A DNA stretch of 64,000 nt, taken from CAWDVR01 sp044869805 (GTDB taxonomy: Bacteria; Acidobacteriota; Thermoanaerobaculia; Multivoradales; SZUA-115). The translations under genes and the position numbers were made by a program. Shown in pieces: positions 33,243-42,375 of the stretch. The number at the start of each line of letters is the position of its first letter. The first letter of the stretch is position 1. The stretch is from NCBI GenBank assembly GCA_044869805.1, contig JBIOXV010000107.1, positions 8,691-72,690 of the forward strand. Reading direction: 5' to 3'. The notes under the pieces are model-generated. The model did not search any database. It was given only the letters and a program-made list of their open reading frames with translations, and was not told the DNA's origin.

Positions 33243-35621
33243 CTAGGGCCTGTCTCCGCCATCCGCCTGGCGCTCGGCGGCCGAGATCGTGAGGCGCAGC
33301 GCGCCGCCGACTTCCAGGTAGCCCGAGACGCAGCGGCCCCGCTGTGTGGCCCAGGAGAGCAGGTCGGTGAGGTGAAGCGGCGGCGTGGGAACGTGGCAGG
33401 CCAGGTAGTCGCCCGGTGCGAGGCGCGGCACCGGCATCACCACGTCGCCACCCTCCACCGGCTCCCGCGGCCAGAACACCCCGTGGCCCTCGGCCCACTG
33501 CCGGAGGAGCGGGTAGGGCAGGTAGGCACCGTTCTGAAAGAGAAGAGGCTTGCCCGGATCGGCCGCATCGAGCTGCGGCGACCACACCAGCTCCAGGTCG
33601 CCGCCCTCGGTCGGGACGTGGAGAACGACAGGGCCCTCCGGCCGCGCCATCTCGAACGCCTTGAGAGCGCCGCCCGGAGGCAGGACCCACGCCACGAGGC
33701 GTCGCGCCTCACCCTCGACGCGAGTCTTCCACTCGCCGGCGAGATCGCTCTTCGTCTCGCCGGAGTAGCCCCAGCCGCGGTCCACAGGCTGCAGACGGAC
33801 CGTGGCGCCCGCCACCGGGCCGCGAGGCGACTCCACCCGGCCGGAAACCTCCCGTGTGCGGCGCAGCTTGAGCTCGATCGGGCCGCGCCGGTCGCCATCC
33901 GCGAGAGGGATCACCTGCGTCTCGGACGACCAAGGCACGCCCGGTGCGGTGTGGTTCTCGGCGGCCAGGCTGACGAGGCCCTCGGGCAGGCCGCGGAACT
34001 CGAATCTACCTTCCGCATCCGAGAAGACGGAGCTGCCGATGGGGTCGACCGCGGCAAGGACCGTGGCGCCTCGAACCGCCTTGCCTCCCTCGTCGAGAAC
34101 CCGGCCGAAGACGAGCGTGTCGGGGACCTCGATCGCGACCCGAGCCTCGCCCGGCTCGGTCTCCACGACCTCGACCGTCCCTTCCGTGACTAGCTCGGGG
34201 TCCGTGCTCTCGACCTCGAAGCTCCACAGGCCGGTGCGCGGCACCACGCCCTCGATCTCGCCGTCGGCATTCGACTCCAGCTCGGTGCGCTCGACCCCGA
34301 ACCGGCCCCCCAGCCAGACGCGCGCCGCCAGGGGCTCGCCTCCGAAATGGACCGTCCCGGAGAGGTGCACGACCTCTAGGTCGATCCGCTGCTCCGCGTT
34401 CTCCGGTCCGGTGATGGCGAGGCCGCGGTCGAAGTAGAGCCGGTTGCCGAGCGAGTCGGCGACCTTCACGGTGAACTTTCCCGCCGCCTGGTCGTGGATC
34501 ACTGCACGGCCTTCCGGGCCGGTGCTCCCTTCGAAGACCGGAGCCCTGCCGCCCTGCCCCGTCAGCTCTGACAGGCGCCAGAGCTCGAGCTGCCAGGGTC
34601 TCCCCAGCCAGTCGACCGGCGGCACCAGGGTGAAGCCCAGGGTCAGCGGCCGGCTGAGGACGAGCGGAGCCTTCAGCAGGGTCTCCGAGCCCTTCCAGAC
34701 CTCGAGGTCGCGCACCACGGCGGAGACGAACCCCGGCTGCACGGCGGTGACGAGGTAAGAGCCGGGAGCCACGCCACGGAACTGGAAGAAGCCGTTCTCG
34801 GCCACCGGCACGGGGACGGCGGCGGCGGAGATCTGCCGGTCCTGCTCTCGCCCGCCGTACCCGGGAGCGGTCGCGGGCGCGAGCGTCGCGGTGCAGCGGC
34901 CCGCGAGCACGGGACCATCCGCCGGCTGGACCCATCCGGCGAGAGAGGCTCCCTGCTGGAGCTCGAGCGTGCCGAGATCGCTGAGCTTGCCGGGCTGAAC
35001 GCCCAGCGCCCAGCGGTAGTGCGGCACGAAGCCGTCGGCGCGGAGGACGAGGTCCAGCGTCGTCGCCGGCACGTCGCAAGAGAAGCCGCCGGCCTCATCG
35101 ACCGGGCAGGTCACCGTGCTCCTGCGAACGCTGGGACCGAGGGCGCGGCTCTCCGGAGACTCGACTTGCAGGAGGATCTCCGAAGGGGCCTTCTCACCCG
35201 CCTTCGCGAGGCGCACCGAGCCCGCGACCTTCGCCGCCGGCCAGAGCTGCAGGCGCCGCTCGACCTCGCGGTGTGTGGGCGTGAAGTAGACCGTTTCGGG
35301 CTGAGCCCAGAAGCCAGGAATCTGAGCCGTGAGCTCCCACGGCCCGTCGAGCCGCGGGTGCAACGTTACCGCGGCGCTGCCGGCAATGGAGATCGCCAGC
35401 GGCTCGCCCTGGCGGGCCAGAGGGCGGAGGTGAATCGTGCCACTCAGTGGCGCCTGGAGGGGCGCCTGTAAGGCAAAGCCCACGCTCAGCGAGTAAGCGA
35501 CACTCCCTGCCTGCGGCCTCGGCGCTGCGCCAGCCAGGAGGAGGCAAGGCGCCACCAGTACGGGCACCGCCGCCCAAGCTCGTAAGCGCTCCGTGGAAGA
35601 CTGGGAAAATCGCGCTGGCAT
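33243..35621 (-). CDS. Large secreted protein with carboxypeptidase-regulatory-like domains
   Basis: 792 residues. A signal peptide (WAAVPVLVAPCLLLAGA) is near residues 15-33. The rest is beta-rich with at least four transthyretin/CarboxypepD_reg-like units, recognised by repeats of the type V-F-G-R-V-L-D-E-G-G-K-A-V-R-G-A-T and 'VSGRVESPRGPVAGATVRLQP'. These are surface or periplasmic binding folds with no enzymatic residues seen. The same strand carries the small Cys-rich gene 18 bases upstream, so the two are probably cotranscribed from the TTGACA promoter at 36073. Confidence 0.75.
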   Translation of the reverse strand: MPARFSQSSTERLRAWAAVPVLVAPCLLLAGAAPRPQAGSVAYSLSVGFALQAPLQAPLSGTIHLRPLARQGEPLAISIAGSAAVTLHPRLDGPWELTAQIPGFWAQPETVYFTPTHREVERRLQLWPAAKVAGSVRLAKAGEKAPSEILLQVESPESRALGPSVRRSTVTCPVDEAGGFSCDVPATTLDLVLRADGFVPHYRWALGVQPGKLSDLGTLELQQGASLAGWVQPADGPVLAGRCTATLAPATAPGYGGREQDRQISAAAVPVPVAENGFFQFRGVAPGSYLVTAVQPGFVSAVVRDLEVWKGSETLLKAPLVLSRPLTLGFTLVPPVDWLGRPWQLELWRLSELTGQGGRAPVFEGSTGPEGRAVIHDQAAGKFTVKVADSLGNRLYFDRGLAITGPENAEQRIDLEVVHLSGTVHFGGEPLAARVWLGGRFGVERTELESNADGEIEGVVPRTGLWSFEVESTDPELVTEGTVEVVETEPGEARVAIEVPDTLVFGRVLDEGGKAVRGATVLAAVDPIGSSVFSDAEGRFEFRGLPEGLVSLAAENHTAPGVPWSSETQVIPLADGDRRGPIELKLRRTREVSGRVESPRGPVAGATVRLQPVDRGWGYSGETKSDLAGEWKTRVEGEARRLVAWVLPPGGALKAFEMARPEGPVVLHVPTEGGDLELVWSPQLDAADPGKPLLFQNGAYLPYPLLRQWAEGHGVFWPREPVEGGDVVMPVPRLAPGDYLACHVPTPPLHLTDLLSWATQRGRCVSGYLEVGGALRLTISAAERQADGGDRP

Positions 35622-35639
35622 CGTCGGAGTCGCCTGAGA

Positions 35640-36017
35640 CTAGTAGTAGATGGTTTCGCAGCTCATGCACGAAGGGGGGCAGCTCATCCCGGGCAAGATG
35701 CCGCAAGAACCGCCGCCACCACCACCACCGCCCGTGCCGCCTCCTCCACCGCCGCCGAACACGTCGACGTTCAAGCAGGCGTCACCAGAGAGCTCACAGG
35801 TGAAGATGCGGCTGATCGGCTCGAAGCCCTGCTCGCAGTTGGTTAAACCGGTCTGACTGTCTCCAACCATCCGACAGCGCCAGGATGATCCTGAGAGCTG
35901 CTGCTGACATTCGTAGCAGCCCCAGTACGATTGCGCGAGCACAACGCTCGCGCTCCCGAGGACGACACAAGCCACCGCCACAACAACTGAGGCAAAACCA
36001 AGACGCCGCAGCCTCAT
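35640..36017 (-). CDS. Small secreted Cys-rich protein with polyglycine tract
   Basis: 125 residues. A Sec signal peptide (residues 1-29, ending SVVLAQ) precedes a Cys-rich module with Cys at about 33, 36, 47, 60, 74 and 81 (YWGCYECQQQL; IFTCELSGDACLNV). A near-pure Gly stretch (about residues 87-104) follows, then a second Cys knot-like tail with motifs CPPSCMSC and ending Tyr-Tyr. I do not recognise the family. The layout suggests a disulphide-bonded surface protein rather than an enzyme. A near-consensus promoter precedes it. Confidence 0.72.
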   Translation of the reverse strand: MRLRRLGFASVVVAVACVVLGSASVVLAQSYWGCYECQQQLSGSSWRCRMVGDSQTGLTNCEQGFEPISRIFTCELSGDACLNVDVFGGGGGGGTGGGGGGGGSCGILPGMSCPPSCMSCETIYY

Positions 36018-36044
36018 ACTTCAGTCCTCAATAGCTACGCGCGG

Positions 36045-36073
36045 ATTCTAGTCATCGCGAATCAATTGTCAAG
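36045..36073 (-). promoter_or_regulatory. Sigma-70-like promoter for the Cys-rich protein gene
   Basis: Reading on the minus strand: TTGACA (36073-36068), 17-base spacer, TAGAAT (36050-36045), 27 bases before the ATG at 36017. This is the best consensus match found in the window. Confidence 0.7.
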
Positions 36074-36091
36074 CCGATTCCGGATCTCCCT

Positions 36092-36120
36092 TGACACCCC
36101 GGCTCGGCCGGCCCAGAATT
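36092..36120 (+). promoter_or_regulatory. Sigma-70-like promoter for the secreted protein at 36145
   Basis: TTGACA (36092-36097), 17-base spacer, CAGAAT (36115-36120), 24 bases before the ATG at 36145. It is divergent from the promoter at 36045-36073, with the two -35 boxes 18 bases apart. Confidence 0.65.
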
Positions 36121-36144
36121 GGGCCTTCAGACGAGGGATAAGCC

Positions 36145-36786
36145 ATGCGATGCATTGCTGTTTACGCGTTGGCGCTGGCCGCCCTGGGATTCGCCGCGCA
36201 GGCGCAGACACCGGTGGTCACGGTCGAGCAGGCCGCGTGCGTGCCCGTGGAGGCCAACGGCCTGATCAACGCGAACGTGCGGCCGGAGGTCGGCGGCACG
36301 AGCCAGCGCCTGTACTTCCGCTGGGACCAGCACGGCGCGATGTACTACGTCGACATGTTCGCCGACGGCGGCGGCAAGTACTGGGGCATCCCCGCCAAGC
36401 CGGAAGGGCGCACCGCGAACATTGAGTACTACGTCGCGGTCGTCGACCCGGCGGGCAAGACGCTCGCCAAGTCGGAGAACCTGCTCTCGCCGGTGCAGGA
36501 AGACTGCCTGGTGAACCTGACGCCCAAGCAGGTCGGCGTGGCCAACAACATGACGGTCGGCGAGACGGTGCCGGCGCAGCAGGGCCGCCGCGTGCTCGGC
36601 TTCCTGTGCGATGGCGTGGTGACGCGGGTCAACCACGAGGGCATCATGCGGCCGGACGAGATCTGCCGCGGCTGTGTAGTGCCGTTCTTCGCCAAGGAGG
36701 CGTTCCTGGCGCCGGCGGCGCTCGGCGCCGCGACCGCCATCATCCTCGAGCCACCGCCGACGGAGACCTCGAAGTCGCGGCCCTGA
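36145..36786 (+). CDS. Secreted hypothetical protein
   Basis: 213 residues. A signal peptide (MRCIAVYALALAALGFAAQAQ) is followed by a beta-rich domain at about 25-115 (RLYFRWDQHGAMYYVDMFADGGG; YYVAVVDPAGKTLAKSENL) resembling an immunoglobulin-like fold, then a C-terminal hydrophobic stretch (LAPAALGAATAIILE) near 190-205 that could anchor it. Four Cys (about 32, 119, 156, 173 and 176 region) may form disulphides. No family recognised. A ribosome site is provided by GAGGGATAAGCC. Confidence 0.7.
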   Translation: MRCIAVYALALAALGFAAQAQTPVVTVEQAACVPVEANGLINANVRPEVGGTSQRLYFRWDQHGAMYYVDMFADGGGKYWGIPAKPEGRTANIEYYVAVVDPAGKTLAKSENLLSPVQEDCLVNLTPKQVGVANNMTVGETVPAQQGRRVLGFLCDGVVTRVNHEGIMRPDEICRGCVVPFFAKEAFLAPAALGAATAIILEPPPTETSKSRP

Positions 36787-36906
36787 CCTTCCGCCCACGG
36801 GCGAGGCGCCGCTCTTGCTCGCGGGCGCCCACCCGCATCCGTTCCTTTCTGAGCCGCATCGCTCCCAGCCGCCGCGCGCAAGACCTCGCGCCGGAGAGGT
36901 CCTGGC

Positions 36907-38130
36907 GTGGCCGGCGGTGATCCCTCCTGCGGCACCGGCCCTCGGGAGCTGGTGCTGGTGTCCGCGGGCCTCGATCTCGAGGGCGGGGGCCGGGCCGCGG
37001 CCGGCCGCTTGCTGGCGGCGAGCGCCGCGCGCTGGGCCGTCGCGCGTGGGGCCCGTTTCGGCTTATTCCATCTCGGCAGCGAGGCGCCGCTCGACCCTGA
37101 GGTCTCCGTCCGCCACTTCCACGGCTCGCAGTCGGCCATGGCCGCCGCCTTGTGGCGCCTCCAGGGGAGACACGGCCGGGGCCGCGAGCCCGGGCGCAGG
37201 CGGCCGGCGTTGCTCTTCGACCTTCTCGGGCCGGCGCGGGCGCAGGCTTTCCTGCCCCGGCGGCTCGCCTCGCCCTACGCCGTGATGCTCTTAGGCATCG
37301 AGGTCTGGCGGCCCCTGTCCTGGACGCGCCGGCGAGCCCTTGAAGGTGCGCGCCTGCGGCTTGCGATCTCGCGCGCCACGCTCGATCGTGCCCGTCCCTT
37401 CCTGCCGCCGGAGGCCCGCGACGCCGCCGTTCTACACTTGACGCTCGAGGACCGCCCTGCCGCCGGCGAGCTCGATGGCGGCCTCCTGGCCGAGGCGGGA
37501 GAGGGTTTCCTCCTCCTCGTGGGAAGGATGAGCGCCAGCGAGCGTTACAAGGGACACGACGAGCTGCTGCACGCCATGCCGCGACTCGCAGCCGAGTGCC
37601 GGTCGGCCGGGCTTCCGGCGCCTCGCCTGCTGTTGGCCGGCGACGGCGACGACCGGCTACGGCTCGAGGCCGAGGCGCGGGCCCTCGGTGTGGCGCCGGC
37701 GGTGCGCTTCGCGGGCTTCGTCTCGGAGGCCACTCTCGCCGAGCTCTACCGCCGCGCGGCGGCGCTGGTCATGGTGTCGCGCGGCGAAGGCTTCGGCCTC
37801 GTCTACCTCGAGGCCATGCGGGCGGGGACGCCCTGCGTGGCGGCGCGCGGCACGGCGGCCGAGGAGGTGATCGCGAACGGCGAGACCGGCTTCCTGGTGG
37901 CACCCGGTGCACAGGAGGAGCTGGTCGCGGTGCTCTTGCGCCTGCTCGCCGATCCCGGGCTCGCCTTGCAGCTCGGGGAGGCGGGGCGCCGGCGCCTCGC
38001 CACGGTCTTCAGCCGCGAAGGCTTCGACCGGCGGCTCGCCGGCCACCTCGACGAGCTCACCGGGCCGGCGCCGGAGCGGCCGGCAGCAGTGCCGGTCGCG
38101 ACCCTCCCCGGGCCACCCGGCGGCGTCTAG
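36907..38130 (+). CDS. GT4-family glycosyltransferase
   Basis: 407 residues with a two-Rossmann GT-B layout. The nucleotide-sugar half has GEGFLLLVGRMSASERYKGHD near 197 and RGEGFGLVYLEAMRAG near 293, the E-x7-E motif of retaining GT4 enzymes. It starts the long biosynthetic run. The GTG at 36907 is preceded by GGAGAGG; this ribosome site lies within a GACCTC/GAGGTC hairpin (36882-36901). Donor and acceptor cannot be read from sequence. Confidence 0.85.
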   Translation: MAGGDPSCGTGPRELVLVSAGLDLEGGGRAAAGRLLAASAARWAVARGARFGLFHLGSEAPLDPEVSVRHFHGSQSAMAAALWRLQGRHGRGREPGRRRPALLFDLLGPARAQAFLPRRLASPYAVMLLGIEVWRPLSWTRRRALEGARLRLAISRATLDRARPFLPPEARDAAVLHLTLEDRPAAGELDGGLLAEAGEGFLLLVGRMSASERYKGHDELLHAMPRLAAECRSAGLPAPRLLLAGDGDDRLRLEAEARALGVAPAVRFAGFVSEATLAELYRRAAALVMVSRGEGFGLVYLEAMRAGTPCVAARGTAAEEVIANGETGFLVAPGAQEELVAVLLRLLADPGLALQLGEAGRRRLATVFSREGFDRRLAGHLDELTGPAPERPAAVPVATLPGPPGGV

Positions 38131-38144
38131 AGAATCTCCCAGCC

Positions 38145-39956
38145 ATGTGTGGCATCAACGGCATCCTCCGCCTCACCGAGTCCGCTCCGGCGATCGACGA
38201 GGGCGAGGTCCTGGCCTGCCGCGACGCCATGGCCTCACGCGGGCCGGACGGCGCCGGGGCCTGGCGGTCGGCGCAGGGCCGGGTGGCCTTCGGCCACCGG
38301 CGCCTCGCGATCCTCGACCCGTCGCCGGCCGGTGCCCAGCCCATGACCTCGGCCGACGGCCGCCTGACGATCGTCCTGAACGGCGAGATCTACAACTTCC
38401 GCGCCCTGCGCGCCGAGCTGGAAGCGGCCGGCGACAGCTTCGCCACCGAGAGCGACACCGAGGTGCTGCTGGCGCTCTACGCCCGCCACGGCGTCACCAT
38501 GCTCGAGCGACTGCGGGGGATGTTCGCCTTCGCACTGTGGGACGAGCGCGAGGCGACCCTGCTCCTGGCCCGCGACCCGCTGGGCATCAAGCCGCTCTAC
38601 TACACGCTGGACGGCGGCGTGCTGCGCTTCGCCTCGCAGGTCAAGGCGCTGGAGGCGATCGGCGCCGCGCGCGCCGTCGATCCGGCGGGGCTCGCGGGCT
38701 TCCTGCTCTGGGGCTCGGTGCCCGAGCCCTGGACCTTCCGCCGCGGCGTCCGCGCCCTGCCCGCCGGCCACTGTGCGCTGGCGCGCGGTGGCCGGCTCGA
38801 GGAGCCGCGGCAGTACTACCGCTTCTCGGTGGCGGAACCCCTCACCCTGGCCCGGATGGATCTCGAAGATCTCTCGGCCGCTCTCGAGGACTCGGTCGCC
38901 GCGCACCTGGTCTCCGACGTGCCGGTGGCGGTGTTCCTGTCCGCGGGGCTCGACTCGAGCTTGATCGCCGCCTTGGCCGCCCGCCGCTCGGCGGCGCCGC
39001 TCACCACCTTCACGATCTCCTTCGACGCGCCGGCGCGACGCGGGGCCGGCGGGCTCCCCGACGAGGCGCCGCTCGCCGCCGAGACGGCGCGGCGCCTCGG
39101 CACCCGCCACCGCGAGCGCCGGGTGGGCCCGGAGGACTTCGACGGCCTGTGGAACGCGGCGCTCGCCGCCATGGACCAGCCGTCGATCGACGGGTTCAAC
39201 ACCTTTCTGGTTTCCAGGCTGGCGCACGAGGAGGGCCTCAAGGTGGTGCTCTCCGGCCTCGGCGGCGACGAGCTCTTCGGCAGCTACCCTTCCTTCGCCG
39301 ACGTGCCGCGTGCCGCGGCCTTCGCCCGCAGGGCACGGCGTCTGCCGGGGCTCGCGGCCCTGTGGCCCGCCCTCGCCCGCCGGGGCTCGCCGCGGCGGCC
39401 CAAGCTCGCCGGCTTGCTGGCGCACGGCGGATCGCTCGCCGGCGCCTACTTCCTGCGCCGTGGGCTCTTCCTCCCCGAGGAGCTGCCTCGCCTGCTCGGC
39501 GCCGAGCCGGCGCGCGAGGCGCTCGCCGCTTACGATCCGCTGCGAGACGCGCGGGACAAGCTCACCCCGGCGAACGGCCACGGCGCTCCCTGGCTGGCCG
39601 TGCACGCGCTCGAGACCGGCCTCTACATGAAGAACCAGCTCCTGCGCGACGCGGACTGGGCGGCGATGGCCCACTCGGTGGAGCTGCGCGTGCCGCTGGT
39701 GGACGCGACGCTGCGCGCCGCGCTTGCCGCCCGCGGCTTCGAGGCTCCGCGCCGGCTGGGCAAGGCGGGCGTGGTGGCAGCCGTGGCGCCGGAGCTCCCG
39801 CCGCAGGTCCTGCGGCGGCCCAAGACCGGCTTCTATGCGCCGGTGGCCGAGTGGCTGGCCGGGGGCGCCGCACCGCTCCCGGCGAGCCGGGGCGAGGGCT
39901 CGCGCCGTCTGGCCGCGGCCGTGCTGCGCGCCTTCGGGGTGGAGCTCCGGGCTTGA
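38145..39956 (+). CDS. asnB: Asparagine synthase-like glutamine amidotransferase
   Basis: 603 residues. The class II glutaminase domain begins MCGINGIL with the nucleophile Cys2 after Met removal, and contains LNGEIYNFRALRAELE. The synthetase half has the PPi-loop SAGLDSS at 266-272 and GLGGDELFGSYPSF near 372. AsnB paralogues in polysaccharide clusters are thought to amidate sugar acids rather than make asparagine, and that is the likely role here given the flanking GT and flippase genes. The ATG lies 14 bases after the GT4 gene with no obvious ribosome site. Confidence 0.88.
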   Translation: MCGINGILRLTESAPAIDEGEVLACRDAMASRGPDGAGAWRSAQGRVAFGHRRLAILDPSPAGAQPMTSADGRLTIVLNGEIYNFRALRAELEAAGDSFATESDTEVLLALYARHGVTMLERLRGMFAFALWDEREATLLLARDPLGIKPLYYTLDGGVLRFASQVKALEAIGAARAVDPAGLAGFLLWGSVPEPWTFRRGVRALPAGHCALARGGRLEEPRQYYRFSVAEPLTLARMDLEDLSAALEDSVAAHLVSDVPVAVFLSAGLDSSLIAALAARRSAAPLTTFTISFDAPARRGAGGLPDEAPLAAETARRLGTRHRERRVGPEDFDGLWNAALAAMDQPSIDGFNTFLVSRLAHEEGLKVVLSGLGGDELFGSYPSFADVPRAAAFARRARRLPGLAALWPALARRGSPRRPKLAGLLAHGGSLAGAYFLRRGLFLPEELPRLLGAEPAREALAAYDPLRDARDKLTPANGHGAPWLAVHALETGLYMKNQLLRDADWAAMAHSVELRVPLVDATLRAALAARGFEAPRRLGKAGVVAAVAPELPPQVLRRPKTGFYAPVAEWLAGGAAPLPASRGEGSRRLAAAVLRAFGVELRA

Positions 39957-39970
39957 AGGCGCGGACGGCG

Positions 39971-41260
39971 ATGATCGAGGGCGTCACCGGGCACGAGGGC
40001 TACGAGCGGCTGCGGCGGTGGACGCGCATCTTCTCCGCCTACTTCACGGCGCAGAGCGGCGCGCAGATCCTCTCGCTCCTCGCCGGTCTGGTGTTCATCC
40101 GCTTCATGCCGGTGCGCGAGTACGCGCTCTACACCCTGGCGGCGTCGGTGGTCAGCTTCTTCACCTTCGCCTCCGACCTGGGGAGCACCGGTTCGCTGGT
40201 CTACTTCTTCCACCGCTCGAAGAGCGACGGCGAGCCGTTCCTCCCCTACCGCGATGCGGTGCTGACGCTGCGGCGGCGGGCCTTCCTGCTGGGCGGCGCC
40301 GCGGTGGCGGTGGCCTTCCCGTGGTGGGCCACCGCCGAGGGATTCGCCACCGGCGAGAGCCTCGCCGTGGGCGCCGCGGTCGTCGCCACCGTCTGGTTCC
40401 AGATCGCCGCCGCGGTCGCCCTGCTCGACCTGCGCCTCGCCGACGAGTACGGGCGCTCCTATCGCGCCGAGGTCGCGGGTGCCGGCCTGCGCCTGCTGCT
40501 GGCGCTGGCGGTGATGGCGGTGGCGAGCCGCGCCACCTGGCTCGCGGTGGCGACCTCGGCGGCGGCGCTGGCGCTCACCGCCTTCCTCGCCCGCCCCGCG
40601 GCGCCGGCAGCGGTTCTGCCCGCCCTCGACCTGGCGCCCTACCGGCGGCGCGTGCTGCGCTACCTCGCGCCCACGCTGCCGTCGGCGCTCTACTTCTCGC
40701 TCCAGGCGCCGCTGGTGGTGTGGCTCGCCGCCACCTTCGGCGAGGCGCGCAACGTGGCCGAGGTCGGGGCACTGGGAAGGCTGGGGATGATCGTCAGTCT
40801 GTTCTCGAATCTGGCGACCATCGTTTTCCTGCCGCGCCTGGCGCAGATCACCGACGATCGCCTCTACCGGCGGCGGGCGTTACAGTTCGCGGCCCTGCTG
40901 GCGGTGGTCGTCGTGGCCCTGCTGGCGAGCGCCGCGCTGCTGCCGGACCTCTATCTGATGCTGCTGGGCAAGCAGTACGCAGGCCTGGAGCGCGAGCTGC
41001 TTTTGGTGGTGGCGGGCGCCGGGCTCACCCTGCTCAGCGGCTTCGCCGTGGGCCTCAATGCGGCGCGCTCCTGGAACCGCTGGCAGACGGCGGCGGTGGC
41101 GCTGCTGATCGCCGCGCAGGCGACGATGGTGGCTGCGCTGCCGCTCGCCACCACCCGCGGCGTGCTGACCTTCAATCTGCTGACCGCCGCCGTCGGCCTG
41201 CTGCTGCAAGTGGTGATCGCAGCCGTGGGGTTCTGGCGGCCGCGCTGGGTACACTGGTGA
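39971..41260 (+). CDS. Wzx-like polysaccharide flippase (MATE/MOP superfamily)
   Basis: 429 residues with about twelve to fourteen predicted helices and little soluble sequence, starting with IFSAYFTAQSGAQILSLLAGLVFIRF near residue 18. Composition and topology fit an O-antigen/lipid-linked oligosaccharide flippase. An upstream TTG (39953), overlapping the asnB stop, is an alternative start that adds six residues. It overlaps the next gene at TGATG. It would move the undecaprenyl-linked repeat to the periplasm for the Wzy-like proteins encoded here. Confidence 0.83.
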   Translation: MIEGVTGHEGYERLRRWTRIFSAYFTAQSGAQILSLLAGLVFIRFMPVREYALYTLAASVVSFFTFASDLGSTGSLVYFFHRSKSDGEPFLPYRDAVLTLRRRAFLLGGAAVAVAFPWWATAEGFATGESLAVGAAVVATVWFQIAAAVALLDLRLADEYGRSYRAEVAGAGLRLLLALAVMAVASRATWLAVATSAAALALTAFLARPAAPAAVLPALDLAPYRRRVLRYLAPTLPSALYFSLQAPLVVWLAATFGEARNVAEVGALGRLGMIVSLFSNLATIVFLPRLAQITDDRLYRRRALQFAALLAVVVVALLASAALLPDLYLMLLGKQYAGLERELLLVVAGAGLTLLSGFAVGLNAARSWNRWQTAAVALLIAAQATMVAALPLATTRGVLTFNLLTAAVGLLLQVVIAAVGFWRPRWVHW

Positions 41261-42375
41261 TGAAGGCGGGGCCGGCGCGGCTCGCGGTCTGCCACGTGAG
41301 CCCCACCTACTTCGCTCCCGAGTCGGTGATGGGTGGCGGCGAGCGCTTCGCCGAGGAGCTGGCGCGGGCGATGTCCGCCCGGGCGCGGGTGAAGCTGGTG
41401 GCCTTCGGACCCCGCGCCCGGCGCGAGCAAGTGAGCCCGGACCTGGAGCGAGTGATCCTCGAGAGCTGGTTTGCCGGCCCCATGCTGCCCTTCTCGCCGC
41501 GCCTGTTCGCCGAGCTCGCCGATGCCAGTGTCATCCATTGCCACCAGCAGAACGTCCTCTCGACCTTCCTGGCCGCCTGGTGGGGCTGGCGCCACGGTCG
41601 CCGGGTCTTCGTCTCCGACCTCGGAGGTGGTGGCTGGACGCCGGGCTACCAGATCGACGTCGCGCGCTGGATCACGGCGCACCTGCCGATCTCGAGCTAT
41701 GCCGCGGCCGGCATCGGCGGCCGGCCCCGCCCCCGGCACGTGATCTACGGCGGCGTGGACCTGGCCCGGTATCCGCGACGGGAGCACCTCGAGCACGACG
41801 GCTCGGCGCTCTTCCTCGGCCGGCTGCTGCCGCACAAAGGAATTCACTTCCTGCTCGAGGCCGCGCCGCCGGAGCTTGCCGTGCACGTCGTCGGCAGCGC
41901 AGTCGATCCCGCCTATCGATCGCACCTCGGCGAGCTGGCGCGGGGCAAGGCGGTGACCTTCCACCACGGTCTCGCGGACGCCGAGGTGGTGGCCCTGCTG
42001 CAACGGGCTATGGCACTGGTGCACCCCACGCCGGTCGACGAGCACGGCAACGCCGGCGCCCACGAGCTCTTCGGCCTGGCCCTGGTCGAGGCCATGGCCT
42101 GCGGCTGCCCGGTCGTGGCCTCGCGCGCCGCCTCGCTGCCGGAGATCGTCGAGGACGGCGCCAGCGGCCTGCTGGTCGAGCCCAACTCGCCGCCGGCGAT
42201 CGCCGAAGCCTTGGCGCGGCTCGCCCGCGACCCGGGGCTCTGGCAGCGGCTCGCGCTCGGCGCGCGGCGGCGGGTGGAGGAAGAGTTCACCTGGGAGCGA
42301 GTGGTCGACCGCTGCTTCGCGGCCTACGCGACGAGCCCGGACTTCGAGCCGACGCCGGAGGCCGCGGGCCGATGA
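41260..42375 (+). CDS. GT4-family glycosyltransferase
   Basis: 371 residues. The N-terminal acceptor half has CHVSPTYFAPESVMGGGERF with a Gly-rich loop. The C-terminal donor half has SALFLGRLLPHKGIHFLLEA near 188 and AHELFGLALVEAMACGCPVV (E-x7-E) near 270. A retaining transferase acting on a lipid-linked sugar is expected. The start codon overlaps the flippase stop. Confidence 0.86.
   Translation: MKAGPARLAVCHVSPTYFAPESVMGGGERFAEELARAMSARARVKLVAFGPRARREQVSPDLERVILESWFAGPMLPFSPRLFAELADASVIHCHQQNVLSTFLAAWWGWRHGRRVFVSDLGGGGWTPGYQIDVARWITAHLPISSYAAAGIGGRPRPRHVIYGGVDLARYPRREHLEHDGSALFLGRLLPHKGIHFLLEAAPPELAVHVVGSAVDPAYRSHLGELARGKAVTFHHGLADAEVVALLQRAMALVHPTPVDEHGNAGAHELFGLALVEAMACGCPVVASRAASLPEIVEDGASGLLVEPNSPPAIAEALARLARDPGLWQRLALGARRRVEEEFTWERVVDRCFAAYATSPDFEPTPEAAGR

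Noticed and set aside
35640..36017. Cys-rich polyglycine protein as another RiPP precursor
   Set aside because: It begins with a classical Sec signal peptide and lacks a GG-type leader; adjacent genes are not RiPP enzymes.
36882..36901. GACCTC/GAGGTC hairpin as a riboswitch before the glycosyltransferase at 36907
   Set aside because: Only a six-base stem, no conserved aptamer features; at most a weak translation-start occluding stem.
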